A stretch of DNA of 23,575 nt, taken from positions 1 through 23,575 of the forward strand of contig JBGPHT010000117.1 of the NCBI GenBank assembly GCA_041484525.1, read 5' to 3'. Each line of letters starts with the position of its first letter. The first letter of the stretch is position 1. The stretch comes from JBGPHT01 sp041484525 (lineage in GTDB: Bacteria; Acidobacteriota; Terriglobia; Bryobacterales; Bryobacteraceae). Under the pieces are notes generated by a model. The model saw only the letters and a program-made list of their open reading frames with translations, searched no databases and had not been told where the DNA came from. Shown one piece after another: positions 1 to 6,051 of this stretch. The position numbers were made by a program, and so were the translations under genes.

Positions 1-1
1 T

Positions 2-130
2 CTGAACAACAAAGCCAAAGTCACTATGAGAAGATCCTATGGGTTCCGAACCTTCCGAGTCACCGAACTGGCACTCTATCATTCACTTGGCAAACTGCCC
101 GAGCCAGAACTCACCCACAGATTTTTCTGA
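2..130 (+). pseudogene. ISL3-type transposase, C-terminal fragment
   Basis: The frame starting at base 2 is open from the window edge to a TGA at 128-130 and gives 42 residues. It contains RRSYGFRTFRVTELALYHSL and ends in LGKLPEPELTHRFF. This matches my memory of the extreme C-terminus of ISL3-family (IS204/IS1001/IS1096/IS1165) transposases, including the closing 'PEP..THRFF'. The rest of the gene would lie to the left of the window, so I cannot say whether the element is intact or a remnant. I found no convincing terminal inverted repeat after the stop. It marks the left edge as mobile-element territory and fits with the toxin-antitoxin-like pair that follows. Confidence 0.7.
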
Positions 131-281
131 CGAATCAAAAAGATTATCGAAAGGGCCGAACTCAAGACCAAGACTCTCGAACAGATGATCGGGAAAACTG
201 GGGTTCCGTACTTTAGCTCCAAGTAGAAAGGATCGAAGTTCATGGTCGCACCATCGCCAAGTGATCCTGTAGAGGTTTTTG

Positions 282-374
282 ATGTCCGAGCGTATGCCGC
301 CGCGCCAGCGATTCGGCGCACTGTATTTCACACTCATCGGAGATCCGGGTGTGATTCTCGAAGGTACGACCTAA
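282..374 (+). CDS. Possible 30-aa small ORF upstream of the DUF433 gene
   Basis: A short ATG frame opens with MSERMPPRQRFGALYFTL and ends at TAA 372-374. It is preceded by GAGG six bases before the ATG, which is a good ribosome binding site spacing. I do not recognise the peptide. It lies in the 288-base gap (131-418) between the transposase tail and the DUF433 gene, where nothing else is convincing. It could be the start of a broken gene, a leader peptide, or chance. An overlapping longer frame from 242 runs into the DUF433 gene, but its first 59 residues look non-coding. Confidence 0.2.
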   Translation: MSERMPPRQRFGALYFTLIGDPGVILEGTT

Positions 375-418
375 CCGATCCATGGCGGTTTGCCACTGCC
401 ATTCTCGAGGACTGGACG

Positions 419-736
419 ATGGCAATAACGTTGCGGCGTAGGCCAGAGGCCGAAGTGCGGCAATACAATGTCCCACTTTCCGCATCGTTTCAGTTGGCGG
501 CAGGGGAGTATCCCACGATCAGCATCGATACCGATGTAATGGCCGGTGCTCCGTGCATTGGAGGCACTCGAATTCCCGTCTACATGGTGCTAGACGCCGT
601 CGAACACTACGGTGACGTAGAGGCCGCTCTGCGCTCCTACCCGCGACTCACGGTTCAGCAGATTAAGGATGCCATCGGATTTGCAAAGCTCGTTGTGGAG
701 TGCCCTATTGACGACAGATCTGCGCCTATTGCTTGA
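419..736 (+). CDS. DUF433 domain protein (VapB-like antitoxin candidate)
   Basis: The 105-residue product carries a typical DUF433 segment from about residue 31 to 95. It includes VMAGAPCIGGTRIPVYMVLD (40-59), with the family signature G-x-P-C-I-x-G-T-R-I-P-V, then a helix-turn-helix-like stretch around LTVQQIKDAI. DUF433 proteins are small DNA-binding-like proteins, usually encoded just upstream of a PIN-like DUF5615 protein and regarded as antitoxins. I chose ATG 419 because GAGG lies eight bases upstream and because the domain needs nothing before it. An in-frame start at 242 would add 59 residues with no family resemblance. The 3' end overlaps the next gene by 29 bases, which implies translational coupling. 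The N-terminal 30 residues are not part of the domain. Confidence 0.8.
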   Translation: MAITLRRRPEAEVRQYNVPLSASFQLAAGEYPTISIDTDVMAGAPCIGGTRIPVYMVLDAVEHYGDVEAALRSYPRLTVQQIKDAIGFAKLVVECPIDDRSAPIA

Positions 737-1124
737 CGAGTGCTTGCAAGGTGAATTGGCTGAAGAAATTAAGGGCTGGGGAAAAGTTCGAGCGGAATGG
801 GTGTGCGACGTCCCAGGGCTTCGTGGCCAACGGATCACCGACGAGGCCCTTATGGAGTATGCACAAGCTCAGAAGAGCATACTGGTGACCGTTGAAGGTA
901 GACTGGACGAGCACCGCTTCACCATCTGCACCCACAAGGGCATCATCGTTTTCAAAGCAGCAAAACGGCACGAATCCATACAGGCCCAAATCTTTCGCAA
1001 CCTCATGCTTTCGGGAAAACGTCGGCTTTGTCGGCATGCGGTTACATACCTCAAAAGGGGAGAAATCACTTTCCGGCGAAAGGGCAATGATGGACTCCTT
1101 CAAGACACGACCATAAAGATTTAG
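708..1124 (+). CDS. DUF5615 PIN-like protein (toxin candidate)
   Basis: The 138-residue product, read from TTG 708, begins with TTDLRLLLDECLQGELAEEI, the usual start of DUF5615 PIN-like proteins, with acidic residues D10 and E11. A second conserved block follows: TDEALMEYAQAQKSILVT (residues 44-61). In the family the third acidic cluster normally follows as a 'T-x-D-x-D-F'-like motif; here it reads TVEGRLDEHRF, so the local spacing differs from the usual form. PIN-like proteins of this kind are predicted ribonucleases paired with DUF433 antitoxins. The start lies inside the upstream gene. An alternative in-frame ATG at 669 would deepen the overlap but gives residues that do not resemble the family. 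Function as a toxin is inferred from family and pairing only. Confidence 0.72.
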   Translation: MTTDLRLLLDECLQGELAEEIKGWGKVRAEWVCDVPGLRGQRITDEALMEYAQAQKSILVTVEGRLDEHRFTICTHKGIIVFKAAKRHESIQAQIFRNLMLSGKRRLCRHAVTYLKRGEITFRRKGNDGLLQDTTIKI

Positions 1125-1183
1125 AGGCATCTCCCCGCTAGACCACACTACCCGCGTGTGCGCCGCGCGCCGCAGAGACGGCC

Positions 1184-2434
1184 TTACCCGATCGCCGCCA
1201 GCGCCTGCTCGAAATCCGCCAGCAGATCGCGCCAGTCTTCGATTCCTACCGACACGCGGACCAGGCCGTCGCTGACGCCGCTCTCGGCCAACTCGTCGGC
1301 GCTCATGCCGGAGTGCGTGGTGCTCCTCGGGTGGCAGACCAGCGTCTCCACTCCGCCCAGTGAGACGGCGTTCTTGGCGATGCGAAGGTGGCGCAGGAAT
1401 TCGAACGATGCCGGCTTGCCGCCCTTGAATTCGAGCGAGAAGATGCCGCCCGGATAGTCGCACTGCTTCTGGTAGATGCGCTTCTGCTCGGGATCGTCGA
1501 ACAGCGTCGGGTAGTAGACCCTGGAGAAGCGCGGATTACCGGCCAGGGCTTCGGCCAGGCGCTGCGCGTTCTTGCTCTGGCGATTCATGCGCAGCGCCAC
1601 CGTAGGCAGGCGGCTGTCGAGCATCCAGCATTCGTCGGGCGGCAGAATATTTCCGAACATGTTGCGGCGGCTGCGAATCTTACGCGTGATCTCCGGGTCT
1701 TTGGTGATCGCGACGCCCGCCACCATATCGCTGAATCCGCCCAGGTATTTGGTGGCGGAGTAGAGGACGATGTCGGCGCCCAGCAGCAGCGGGTGCTGGA
1801 ACGTGGGCCCGAGGAACGTGTTGTCCACCATGACGACGGGCTTGTCCGGATGCCTGGCGGCGCACTCGGCGGTGCGCTCGATGTCCGTCATGATGAGGGT
1901 CGGGTTAGCGGGCGTTTCGAGCAGCACGATGCACAGGTTCCTGGCATCGCGGATGGCGGCTTCGATGGCCGCGGAGTCGCCCGAGCGCACGGGAATTCCA
2001 CGCACTCCGAAGGGCTCGAGAAAACTGTGGATGAGACCCGTGGTGCCGCCGTAGAGCGGCGTGGTGTAGACGATGGTAGCGGCGGGACGCGCGTAGGTGA
2101 AGCAGGCCGTCATGATGGCGGCCATCCCCGAGTTGAAAACGGCGGCCTCGCGCGCGCCCGCTTCGAGCGGCACGATCTGATCCTCGAGAATTTCGGCGTT
2201 GGGGTGCGAGAAGCGGGCATAGATCAGGTCGGCGCGCGTGCCCTCGGTAGGGGCGATCTTGCCCGAGAGGACGGCGAATGCGTGCTCGGCGGCTTCCGGA
2301 CTCTCGAAAACGTAAGTGGAACTTCGAAACACAGCCGGCCTCACCGAGCCGACCGACAGACTGGGGTCGAAGCCCCGGGTGAGAACCGCGGTTCGAGGGT
2401 GCACGCTGTCGTGCGAATTGTCCTGTTCGGCCAT
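1184..2434 (-). CDS. Cys/Met metabolism PLP-dependent enzyme (cystathionine gamma-synthase / methionine gamma-lyase family)
   Basis: The 416-residue enzyme has all landmarks of the fold-type I Cys/Met family. There is a substrate/phosphate-binding Y-x-R (IYARFSHPN, 71-79), SGMAAI (102-107), a Tyr stacking on PLP in PLYGGT (126-131), ETPANPT (173-179), PLP-nitrogen Asp in VDNTF (203-207), and the Schiff-base lysine in YSATKYLGG (Lys229). The C-terminal SLGGVETLVCHP is also typical. The family performs gamma-replacement or gamma-elimination on homoserine esters, cystathionine or methionine, and sequence alone does not separate these activities. ATG 2434 is preceded by GGGAGG at close spacing. 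An in-frame start at 2482 adds 16 residues without a ribosome binding site. It is transcribed away from the divergent gene at 2574 and has no operon partner in the window. Confidence 0.93.
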   Translation of the reverse strand: MAEQDNSHDSVHPRTAVLTRGFDPSLSVGSVRPAVFRSSTYVFESPEAAEHAFAVLSGKIAPTEGTRADLIYARFSHPNAEILEDQIVPLEAGAREAAVFNSGMAAIMTACFTYARPAATIVYTTPLYGGTTGLIHSFLEPFGVRGIPVRSGDSAAIEAAIRDARNLCIVLLETPANPTLIMTDIERTAECAARHPDKPVVMVDNTFLGPTFQHPLLLGADIVLYSATKYLGGFSDMVAGVAITKDPEITRKIRSRRNMFGNILPPDECWMLDSRLPTVALRMNRQSKNAQRLAEALAGNPRFSRVYYPTLFDDPEQKRIYQKQCDYPGGIFSLEFKGGKPASFEFLRHLRIAKNAVSLGGVETLVCHPRSTTHSGMSADELAESGVSDGLVRVSVGIEDWRDLLADFEQALAAIG

Positions 2435-2541
2435 CCAAGCCTCCCAGTGAAAGTTTAGCGCCTGGCAGTATGGGCCGCACACCTGTCGTGTGGTGCGCGC
2501 GGGCCGCTAACGAAGGGCGACTCCCTTCGAAAACAGCGTTG

Positions 2542-2550
2542 TGCTAGACT
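2542..2550 (+). promoter_or_regulatory. Possible extended -10 promoter (TGCTAGACT)
   Basis: TGCTAGACT matches the TG-N-TANACT form of an extended -10 and lies 23 bases before the ATG at 2574. No clear -35 box is visible at the usual distance. A small hairpin, CTCGG-GTG-CCGAG, lies between it and the start codon. The call is made on position and motif only. Confidence 0.3.
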
Positions 2551-2573
2551 GCGCTCGGGTGCCGAGTAAAGCC

Positions 2574-3035
2574 ATGCGAAGCTTATTCGTTTTGTTTCTG
2601 ACCACACTGGCGGCGTGGGCCGCCGATGACCCCTGGGCCAAGGTGCGCGAGTTGAAAACCGGCACCGAGATCCGCGTTTTCAAACATGGGTCGATGCAAC
2701 CCGTGTTGGGAACCATGGATGAAGCCACCGACGACCATTTGGTGGTAGTCGTCAAGAATGAACAGACGGCGATCTCGCGCGAGCAGATCGACCGTCTGGA
2801 CGTCCGCCCGCCCCAGCCGGGCGGGCGATTCGTGCGCGAGAGCAAGTCGGAAACCAAGGACCCGGATGCGAAGTCGCTGGTGCCGTACACCCCGGGCGGC
2901 ACCGTGCCCAGCCAGTCGAACACGACGACCGTGATGGTGCACCAGAAGCCGGAGTTCGAAACGGTCTACCGCAAACCGCCGCCACCGAAATCGGAGACGG
3001 CGAAGCCGGAAGGGGAGAAGTCGGACAAGAAGTAA
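2574..3035 (+). CDS. Secreted hypothetical protein with basic, proline-rich tail
   Basis: The 153-residue product starts with a short signal peptide, MRSLFVLFLTTLAAWA, with likely cleavage before ADDP. A compact beta-rich stretch follows (about residues 17-75). Its pattern GTEIRVFKHGSMQPVLGTM, then DHLVVVVKNE, then ISREQIDRLDV, resembles small SH3/Sm-like barrels. The C-terminal half is low-complexity, rich in Pro, Ser, Lys and Glu. I do not recognise a named family. ATG 2574 is preferred over an in-frame GTG at 2541 because the signal peptide begins exactly there. The ribosome binding site is weak (GAG nine bases upstream). The gene ends just before a large palindromic repeat shared with the convergent gene at 3144-3416. 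Likely a periplasmic or surface protein. Confidence 0.75.
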   Translation: MRSLFVLFLTTLAAWAADDPWAKVRELKTGTEIRVFKHGSMQPVLGTMDEATDDHLVVVVKNEQTAISREQIDRLDVRPPQPGGRFVRESKSETKDPDAKSLVPYTPGGTVPSQSNTTTVMVHQKPEFETVYRKPPPPKSETAKPEGEKSDKK

Positions 3036-3040
3036 AGCAT

Positions 3041-3131
3041 TCACCGCCGAGACGCCGAGAGCGCTGAGAACACAAAGACACTCTGATAAAGTCTTACATT
3101 TTTCTCGGCGGTCTCGGCGTCTCGGCGGTGA
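3041..3131. repeat. Long palindromic intergenic repeat (20-bp perfect arms)
   Basis: Bases 3041-3060 (TCACCGCCGAGACGCCGAGA) are the exact reverse complement of 3112-3131, with a 51-base loop between. Within each arm the CCGAGACG/CCGAGAGCG units are themselves near-repeats, and the loop side carries another TCTCGGCGG. The element lies between two convergent genes, so it could terminate both transcripts, although there is no uridine tract. The sequence style, '(C)ACCGC.GAGACGC.GAG', resembles interspersed palindromes that I recall from many soil-bacterial genomes. Confidence 0.85.
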
Positions 3132-3143
3132 GGATTTTCTTGA

Positions 3144-3416
3144 CTACAGGAACGCCATCGTCTTGACCCCGCTGACATCGAATCGCTTGCGGCAGCGGAG
3201 ATTCTTGCACGCGACTTTATCGTCCATCAGGACCATGTAGCTTTGTGCCTTGGCGTATTTGGCGCGGTCGCGCTCGTCGGCGCCGGGCGGCAGTCGATCC
3301 TTCTTTTTTCGCACCGCCCAGCGCAGGTCGTAGCTGTCCTGCGTGCGGCAGTACGGGCAGTTGAGGCTGATCGGCTTGGTGGTGTCGGATTCCGTGTAGA
3401 ACGCGCGCTCGTCCAT
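3144..3416 (-). CDS. Small Cys4 (zinc-ribbon-like) hypothetical protein downstream of gltA
   Basis: The 90-residue product contains two cysteine pairs, C20-P-Y-C23 and C70-K-N-L-R-C75, about 47 residues apart, compatible with one zinc-binding site. The linker is very basic and charged (VRKKKDRLPPGADERDRAKY). The C-terminus CRKRFDVSGVKTMAFL is hydrophobic. No signal peptide or membrane segment is present, so it should be cytoplasmic. The ATG lies one base after the stop codon of citrate synthase, so the two should be translated from one mRNA by coupling. I do not recognise a named family. Metal binding is inferred from the cysteines and any link to the TCA cycle from position only. Confidence 0.75.
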   Translation of the reverse strand: MDERAFYTESDTTKPISLNCPYCRTQDSYDLRWAVRKKKDRLPPGADERDRAKYAKAQSYMVLMDDKVACKNLRCRKRFDVSGVKTMAFL

Positions 3417-3417
3417 A

Positions 3418-4539
3418 TTAACGCTCCCCGATCGGGATCCACTTCTGGCCGTCGGGTTTGCCCTTGTACTCGGCCCGCGGGCGGATCAGGCGATTGTTCC
3501 GGTACTGTTCCAGGACGTGCGCCGTCCAGCCCGACATGCGGCTCACGGCGAAAATCGTAGTGAAGATGTCAACCGGAATGCCGAGCGAGTAATATGTCGA
3601 CGCGGAGTAGAAATCCACGTTCGCGTTGAGACCCTTCTCGGCCTTGACGGTCTGCTCCATGGCTGTCGAGAGGGCAAACAGCTTCTCGTGGCCGGTGCGC
3701 TTGCCGAGCTCTTCGGAAAGCACGCGCAGGTGCGTGGCGCGCGGATCCTCGGTGTGATAAACGCGGTGGCCGAAACCGGGAATCTTGACTTTCCTGGCGA
3801 GCATGCTCTTCACGCGGTCCACGGCTTCGTGCTCGTCGCCGAGCTGCAGCAGCACCTGGATCACGTCCTGATTGGCGCCGCCGTGGAGCGGACCCTTGAG
3901 CGCCCCGATCCCACTCGTGATCGACGAGTAGATATCCGAGAGCGTAGCGGCGGTGACGCGCGCCGCAAATGTCGAGGCGTTCAGCTCGTGATCGGCGTGC
4001 AGCGTCAGGGCGACGTCGAGGGCGCGCTCCATCACGTCGTCGGGACGATTGCCGGTCAGCGTGTAGAGGAGATTGGCGGCGAAGCTGAGTTTCGGGTCGC
4101 CTTCCACTACCGGAAGATTCTTGCGCAGGCGGTCGAACGTGGTGACGATCGTGGCTGTCTGCGCCATGAGGCGGACAGCCTTGCGATGGTTGGCCTCGGG
4201 CGACATGTCCGCTGCTTCGGGATCGCATACGCCGAGCATGGAGACGGCCGTGCGCAGCACATCCATGGGGTTGGACTTCGGAACCTCACGGAGGAAATCG
4301 ACGACGGGCGCCGGGAGGGACCGCTCGGCCACAAGATCGCGCTTGAGAGCATCCAACTCCGCCTGCTTGGGAAGCCAGCCGTTCCACAGGAGGAAGATGA
4401 CTTCTTCGAAGATGGCGTTCTCCGCCAGGGTGTGGATGTTGTATCCGCGGTAGCTGAGGATTCCCTGGTTTCCGTCGATGTAGCAAATCTCGGATTCGCC
4501 GGCGATCACGCCTTCCAAACCAGCCGTTATCGTTCCCAT
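3418..4539 (-). CDS. gltA: Citrate synthase
   Basis: The 373-residue enzyme condenses acetyl-CoA with oxaloacetate to citrate, the entry step of the TCA cycle. The catalytic triad of the family is visible: His219 in GPLHGGANQ, His258 in GFGHRVY and Asp309 in NVDFYSA. The block LHADHELNASTFAAR (180-194) is also diagnostic, and the C-terminus RPRAEYKG is typical. The length (about 370) is that of the short form common in Gram-positives, archaea and acidobacteria; the E. coli enzyme is longer at about 430. It could in principle be a 2-methylcitrate synthase, which shares all these motifs, but no prp genes are nearby. The ATG has only a distant GGAG upstream. It is followed after one base by a small Cys4 protein gene. 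Confidence 0.95.
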   Translation of the reverse strand: MGTITAGLEGVIAGESEICYIDGNQGILSYRGYNIHTLAENAIFEEVIFLLWNGWLPKQAELDALKRDLVAERSLPAPVVDFLREVPKSNPMDVLRTAVSMLGVCDPEAADMSPEANHRKAVRLMAQTATIVTTFDRLRKNLPVVEGDPKLSFAANLLYTLTGNRPDDVMERALDVALTLHADHELNASTFAARVTAATLSDIYSSITSGIGALKGPLHGGANQDVIQVLLQLGDEHEAVDRVKSMLARKVKIPGFGHRVYHTEDPRATHLRVLSEELGKRTGHEKLFALSTAMEQTVKAEKGLNANVDFYSASTYYSLGIPVDIFTTIFAVSRMSGWTAHVLEQYRNNRLIRPRAEYKGKPDGQKWIPIGER

Positions 4540-4611
4540 GTGCGCTGCACTAGCTCCGTATCTATTCTAGAATGATCGCTCGCCGGCGCGCCGTGTAAAA
4601 TTGCGATTTTG

Positions 4612-5052
4612 CTAATGTGCGGGGCAGCCGGCGAAGGGGGAAAAGCTGACGGCCAAGTCGTTCCGCTCGACCCAAAGCTTCTCTTCCTGGCCCTTGTTGA
4701 AAGTCACCGTCAGGATGACGCCGGTGCCGCAGGAGCGGCTGCGCGCGATGCGATAACCCGAGACATCCGCGTGGCCGCTCGCCGGGCCCCAGTCCTGCAT
4801 GAACGATGTGAAGGGATACCCCGTGCAGGGCTTGGCATCGGTGCAGTTCCAGGTGGCATATGCGCCCTTGTAATCGTGCGCCGCCAGCAATTCCAGGAAC
4901 CGCTTGGCCTGCCGTTCCTGGCTGTAGTTGTGGAAAACGAAGAAGAGAATGCCAGCCAGAACTGCGACCGCCACCGCGCACGAAACGATGGTTTTGATCT
5001 TCTTCTCGCGCCGCTCTTCGCCAACGCCGTACTGATCCAGGTATCCGGGCAT
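4612..5052 (-). CDS. Membrane-anchored small protein of unknown function
   Basis: The 146-residue product has a charged N-terminus (GEERREKKIK), one strong membrane helix at about residues 21-42 (TIVSCAVAVAVLAGILFFVF), and an outside domain of about 100 residues. That domain starts with a helix (QERQAKRFLELLAAHDYKGA) and contains four cysteines (NCTDAKPCTGY, SRSCGTG, FAGCPAH) that could form disulfides. The 'FL..L...DY..AYA' helix followed by a beta-rich part resembles small DUF4878/NTF2-like lipoprotein domains, but I do not assign a family. ATG 5052 has AGAGG just upstream; the longer open frame to 5292 is antisense to the next gene and non-coding in character. It lies 71 bases downstream of the Skp-like gene on the same strand. 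Confidence 0.75.
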   Translation of the reverse strand: MPGYLDQYGVGEERREKKIKTIVSCAVAVAVLAGILFFVFHNYSQERQAKRFLELLAAHDYKGAYATWNCTDAKPCTGYPFTSFMQDWGPASGHADVSGYRIARSRSCGTGVILTVTFNKGQEEKLWVERNDLAVSFSPFAGCPAH

Positions 5053-5122
5053 GTCCTCTAGATTAGACCCGCCGTCCGTCCTTGGAGTTCCCCAGCCAGT
5101 TCGAATCGCCCGCGCCAGGCGG

Positions 5123-5680
5123 CTATTTCTTGGTTGCGGGCGCGGCAGCGGCTCCGGCGGGAGCCGGGTAAGCCTTGTCGAAGGCCGCGATGACCTCGTT
5201 GGTGATCTCCATTGCCGGCTTGAAGTAAACGGTGTTGGAAACGTCCACCACCATATCGAAGCCCTTCTCCTCGGCGATCTTCTTGACCACATCGGTCATC
5301 TTACCGGCGCTCTTCGAGAGGATCTCGTTGCGCTCGCGGTCGACATCCGCCTGCAGGTCTTCCTGCAGTCGCGTCAGGTCGCGCTGCTTCTTGGTGCCCT
5401 GCGCGTTCAGGTCGGACTCGGCCTGCGGCGTCAGCTTGCCGGCGTTGGTCTGCAGGTTCTGCGAGATGGCCGCGATTTCGCGCTGCAACTGCTCAACCTG
5501 GTTAGCGCGCGGCTTGTACTTGGCTTCCATAACCGCGCTGGCGGCCTTGATCTCGGCCGACTCGAGGACGGCGCGCTGGAGGTTGATCACCGCGACCTTC
5601 GATTGCGCGGGGGCCAACTGCGTGAACGCAAGGAGGGCGGAGCAGACCATGAGCGGCCTGAGCCCTGACGGTAAAGACAT
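5123..5680 (-). CDS. OmpH/Skp-family periplasmic chaperone
   Basis: The 185-residue product starts with a signal peptide (MSLPSGLRPLMVCSALLAFT...APAQ, cleavage near residue 26). The hallmark Skp/OmpH first strand follows: SKVAVINLQRAVLESAE. A long charged coiled coil covers about residues 45-125, then a C-terminal strand-helix segment, KGFDMVVDVSNTVYF. Skp-type chaperones hold unfolded outer-membrane proteins in the periplasm. The tail is Ala/Pro-rich and ends in two lysines. ATG 5680 is supported by AGGAG eight bases upstream; an in-frame ATG at 5722 is not. In many Gram-negatives the gene lies next to bamA or lpxD, but here its neighbours are groES (45 bases upstream) and a membrane-anchored protein, which is an unusual context. 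Confidence 0.85.
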   Translation of the reverse strand: MSLPSGLRPLMVCSALLAFTQLAPAQSKVAVINLQRAVLESAEIKAASAVMEAKYKPRANQVEQLQREIAAISQNLQTNAGKLTPQAESDLNAQGTKKQRDLTRLQEDLQADVDRERNEILSKSAGKMTDVVKKIAEEKGFDMVVDVSNTVYFKPAMEITNEVIAAFDKAYPAPAGAAAAPATKK

Positions 5681-5725
5681 GAAACAAACTCCTGAGCTGG
5701 TGTTTAGCCTTAAGGGTAGCACACC

Positions 5726-6013
5726 CTATTCCAACACCCCGAGGATCTCGTCTTCGCGCAAAATCAGGTACTCGTTGCCGTCGATCTTGATGTCGGCGCC
5801 CGAGTACTTGCCGAAGAGGATGCGGTTGCCGGGCTTGACTTCGAGGGCGGAGCGTTCGCCCGTATCCAGCAACTTGCCATTGCCGATGGCAATGACTTCG
5901 GCCTGCTGGGGCTTTTCCTTGGCGGTGTCGGGGATGATGATGTTGCCCTTGCGCTGCTCGCCTTCGTCGAGGCGCTTGACGAGGACGCGGTCGTGGAGAG
6001 GACGAAGATCCAT
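5726..6013 (-). CDS. groES: Co-chaperonin GroES (orphan copy)
   Basis: The 95-residue product is a full-length GroES. It has the opening LRPLHDRVLVKRLDEGEQRKG, the mobile loop with KGNIIIPDTAKEKPQ, and the closing strand EYLILREDEILGVLE. GroES caps the GroEL cage during protein folding. No groEL lies on either side: the neighbours are a PafA phosphatase (upstream) and a Skp-like chaperone (downstream). It is therefore an orphan, or groEL lies elsewhere in the genome. The start MDLRPLHDRV aligns with the family, so it is secure. There is no ribosome binding site within 20 bases of the ATG, while TATAAT lies six bases before it, pointing to a leaderless mRNA. Confidence 0.95.
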   Translation of the reverse strand: MDLRPLHDRVLVKRLDEGEQRKGNIIIPDTAKEKPQQAEVIAIGNGKLLDTGERSALEVKPGNRILFGKYSGADIKIDGNEYLILREDEILGVLE

Positions 6014-6025
6014 AACTCAATTATA
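6014..6025 (-). promoter_or_regulatory. Putative leaderless promoter of groES (TATAAT 6 nt before ATG)
   Basis: On the minus strand TATAAT (6025 to 6020) is followed by TGAGTT and then the ATG at 6013. With the usual distance from a -10 box to the start of transcription, the mRNA would begin at or next to the start codon. No -35 box is visible at 17 bases, and the only purine-rich stretch (GAGGGG) lies about 20 bases before the ATG, too far for a ribosome binding site. Confidence 0.45.
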
Positions 6026-6051
6026 TAGCGGGACACCCCTCGCCGGCGCCG

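Noticed and set aside
1388..2458. 356-residue open frame on the plus strand
   Set aside because: Antisense to the PLP enzyme, whose motifs are complete; the plus-strand reading is arginine/glycine-rich and featureless.
3517..4575. 352-residue open frame on the plus strand
   Set aside because: Antisense to citrate synthase, which has its full catalytic triad.
5712..5728. Small hairpin (AGGGT/ACCCT) between groES and the Skp-like gene
   Set aside because: Only five pairs and no uridine tract; not convincing as a terminator.
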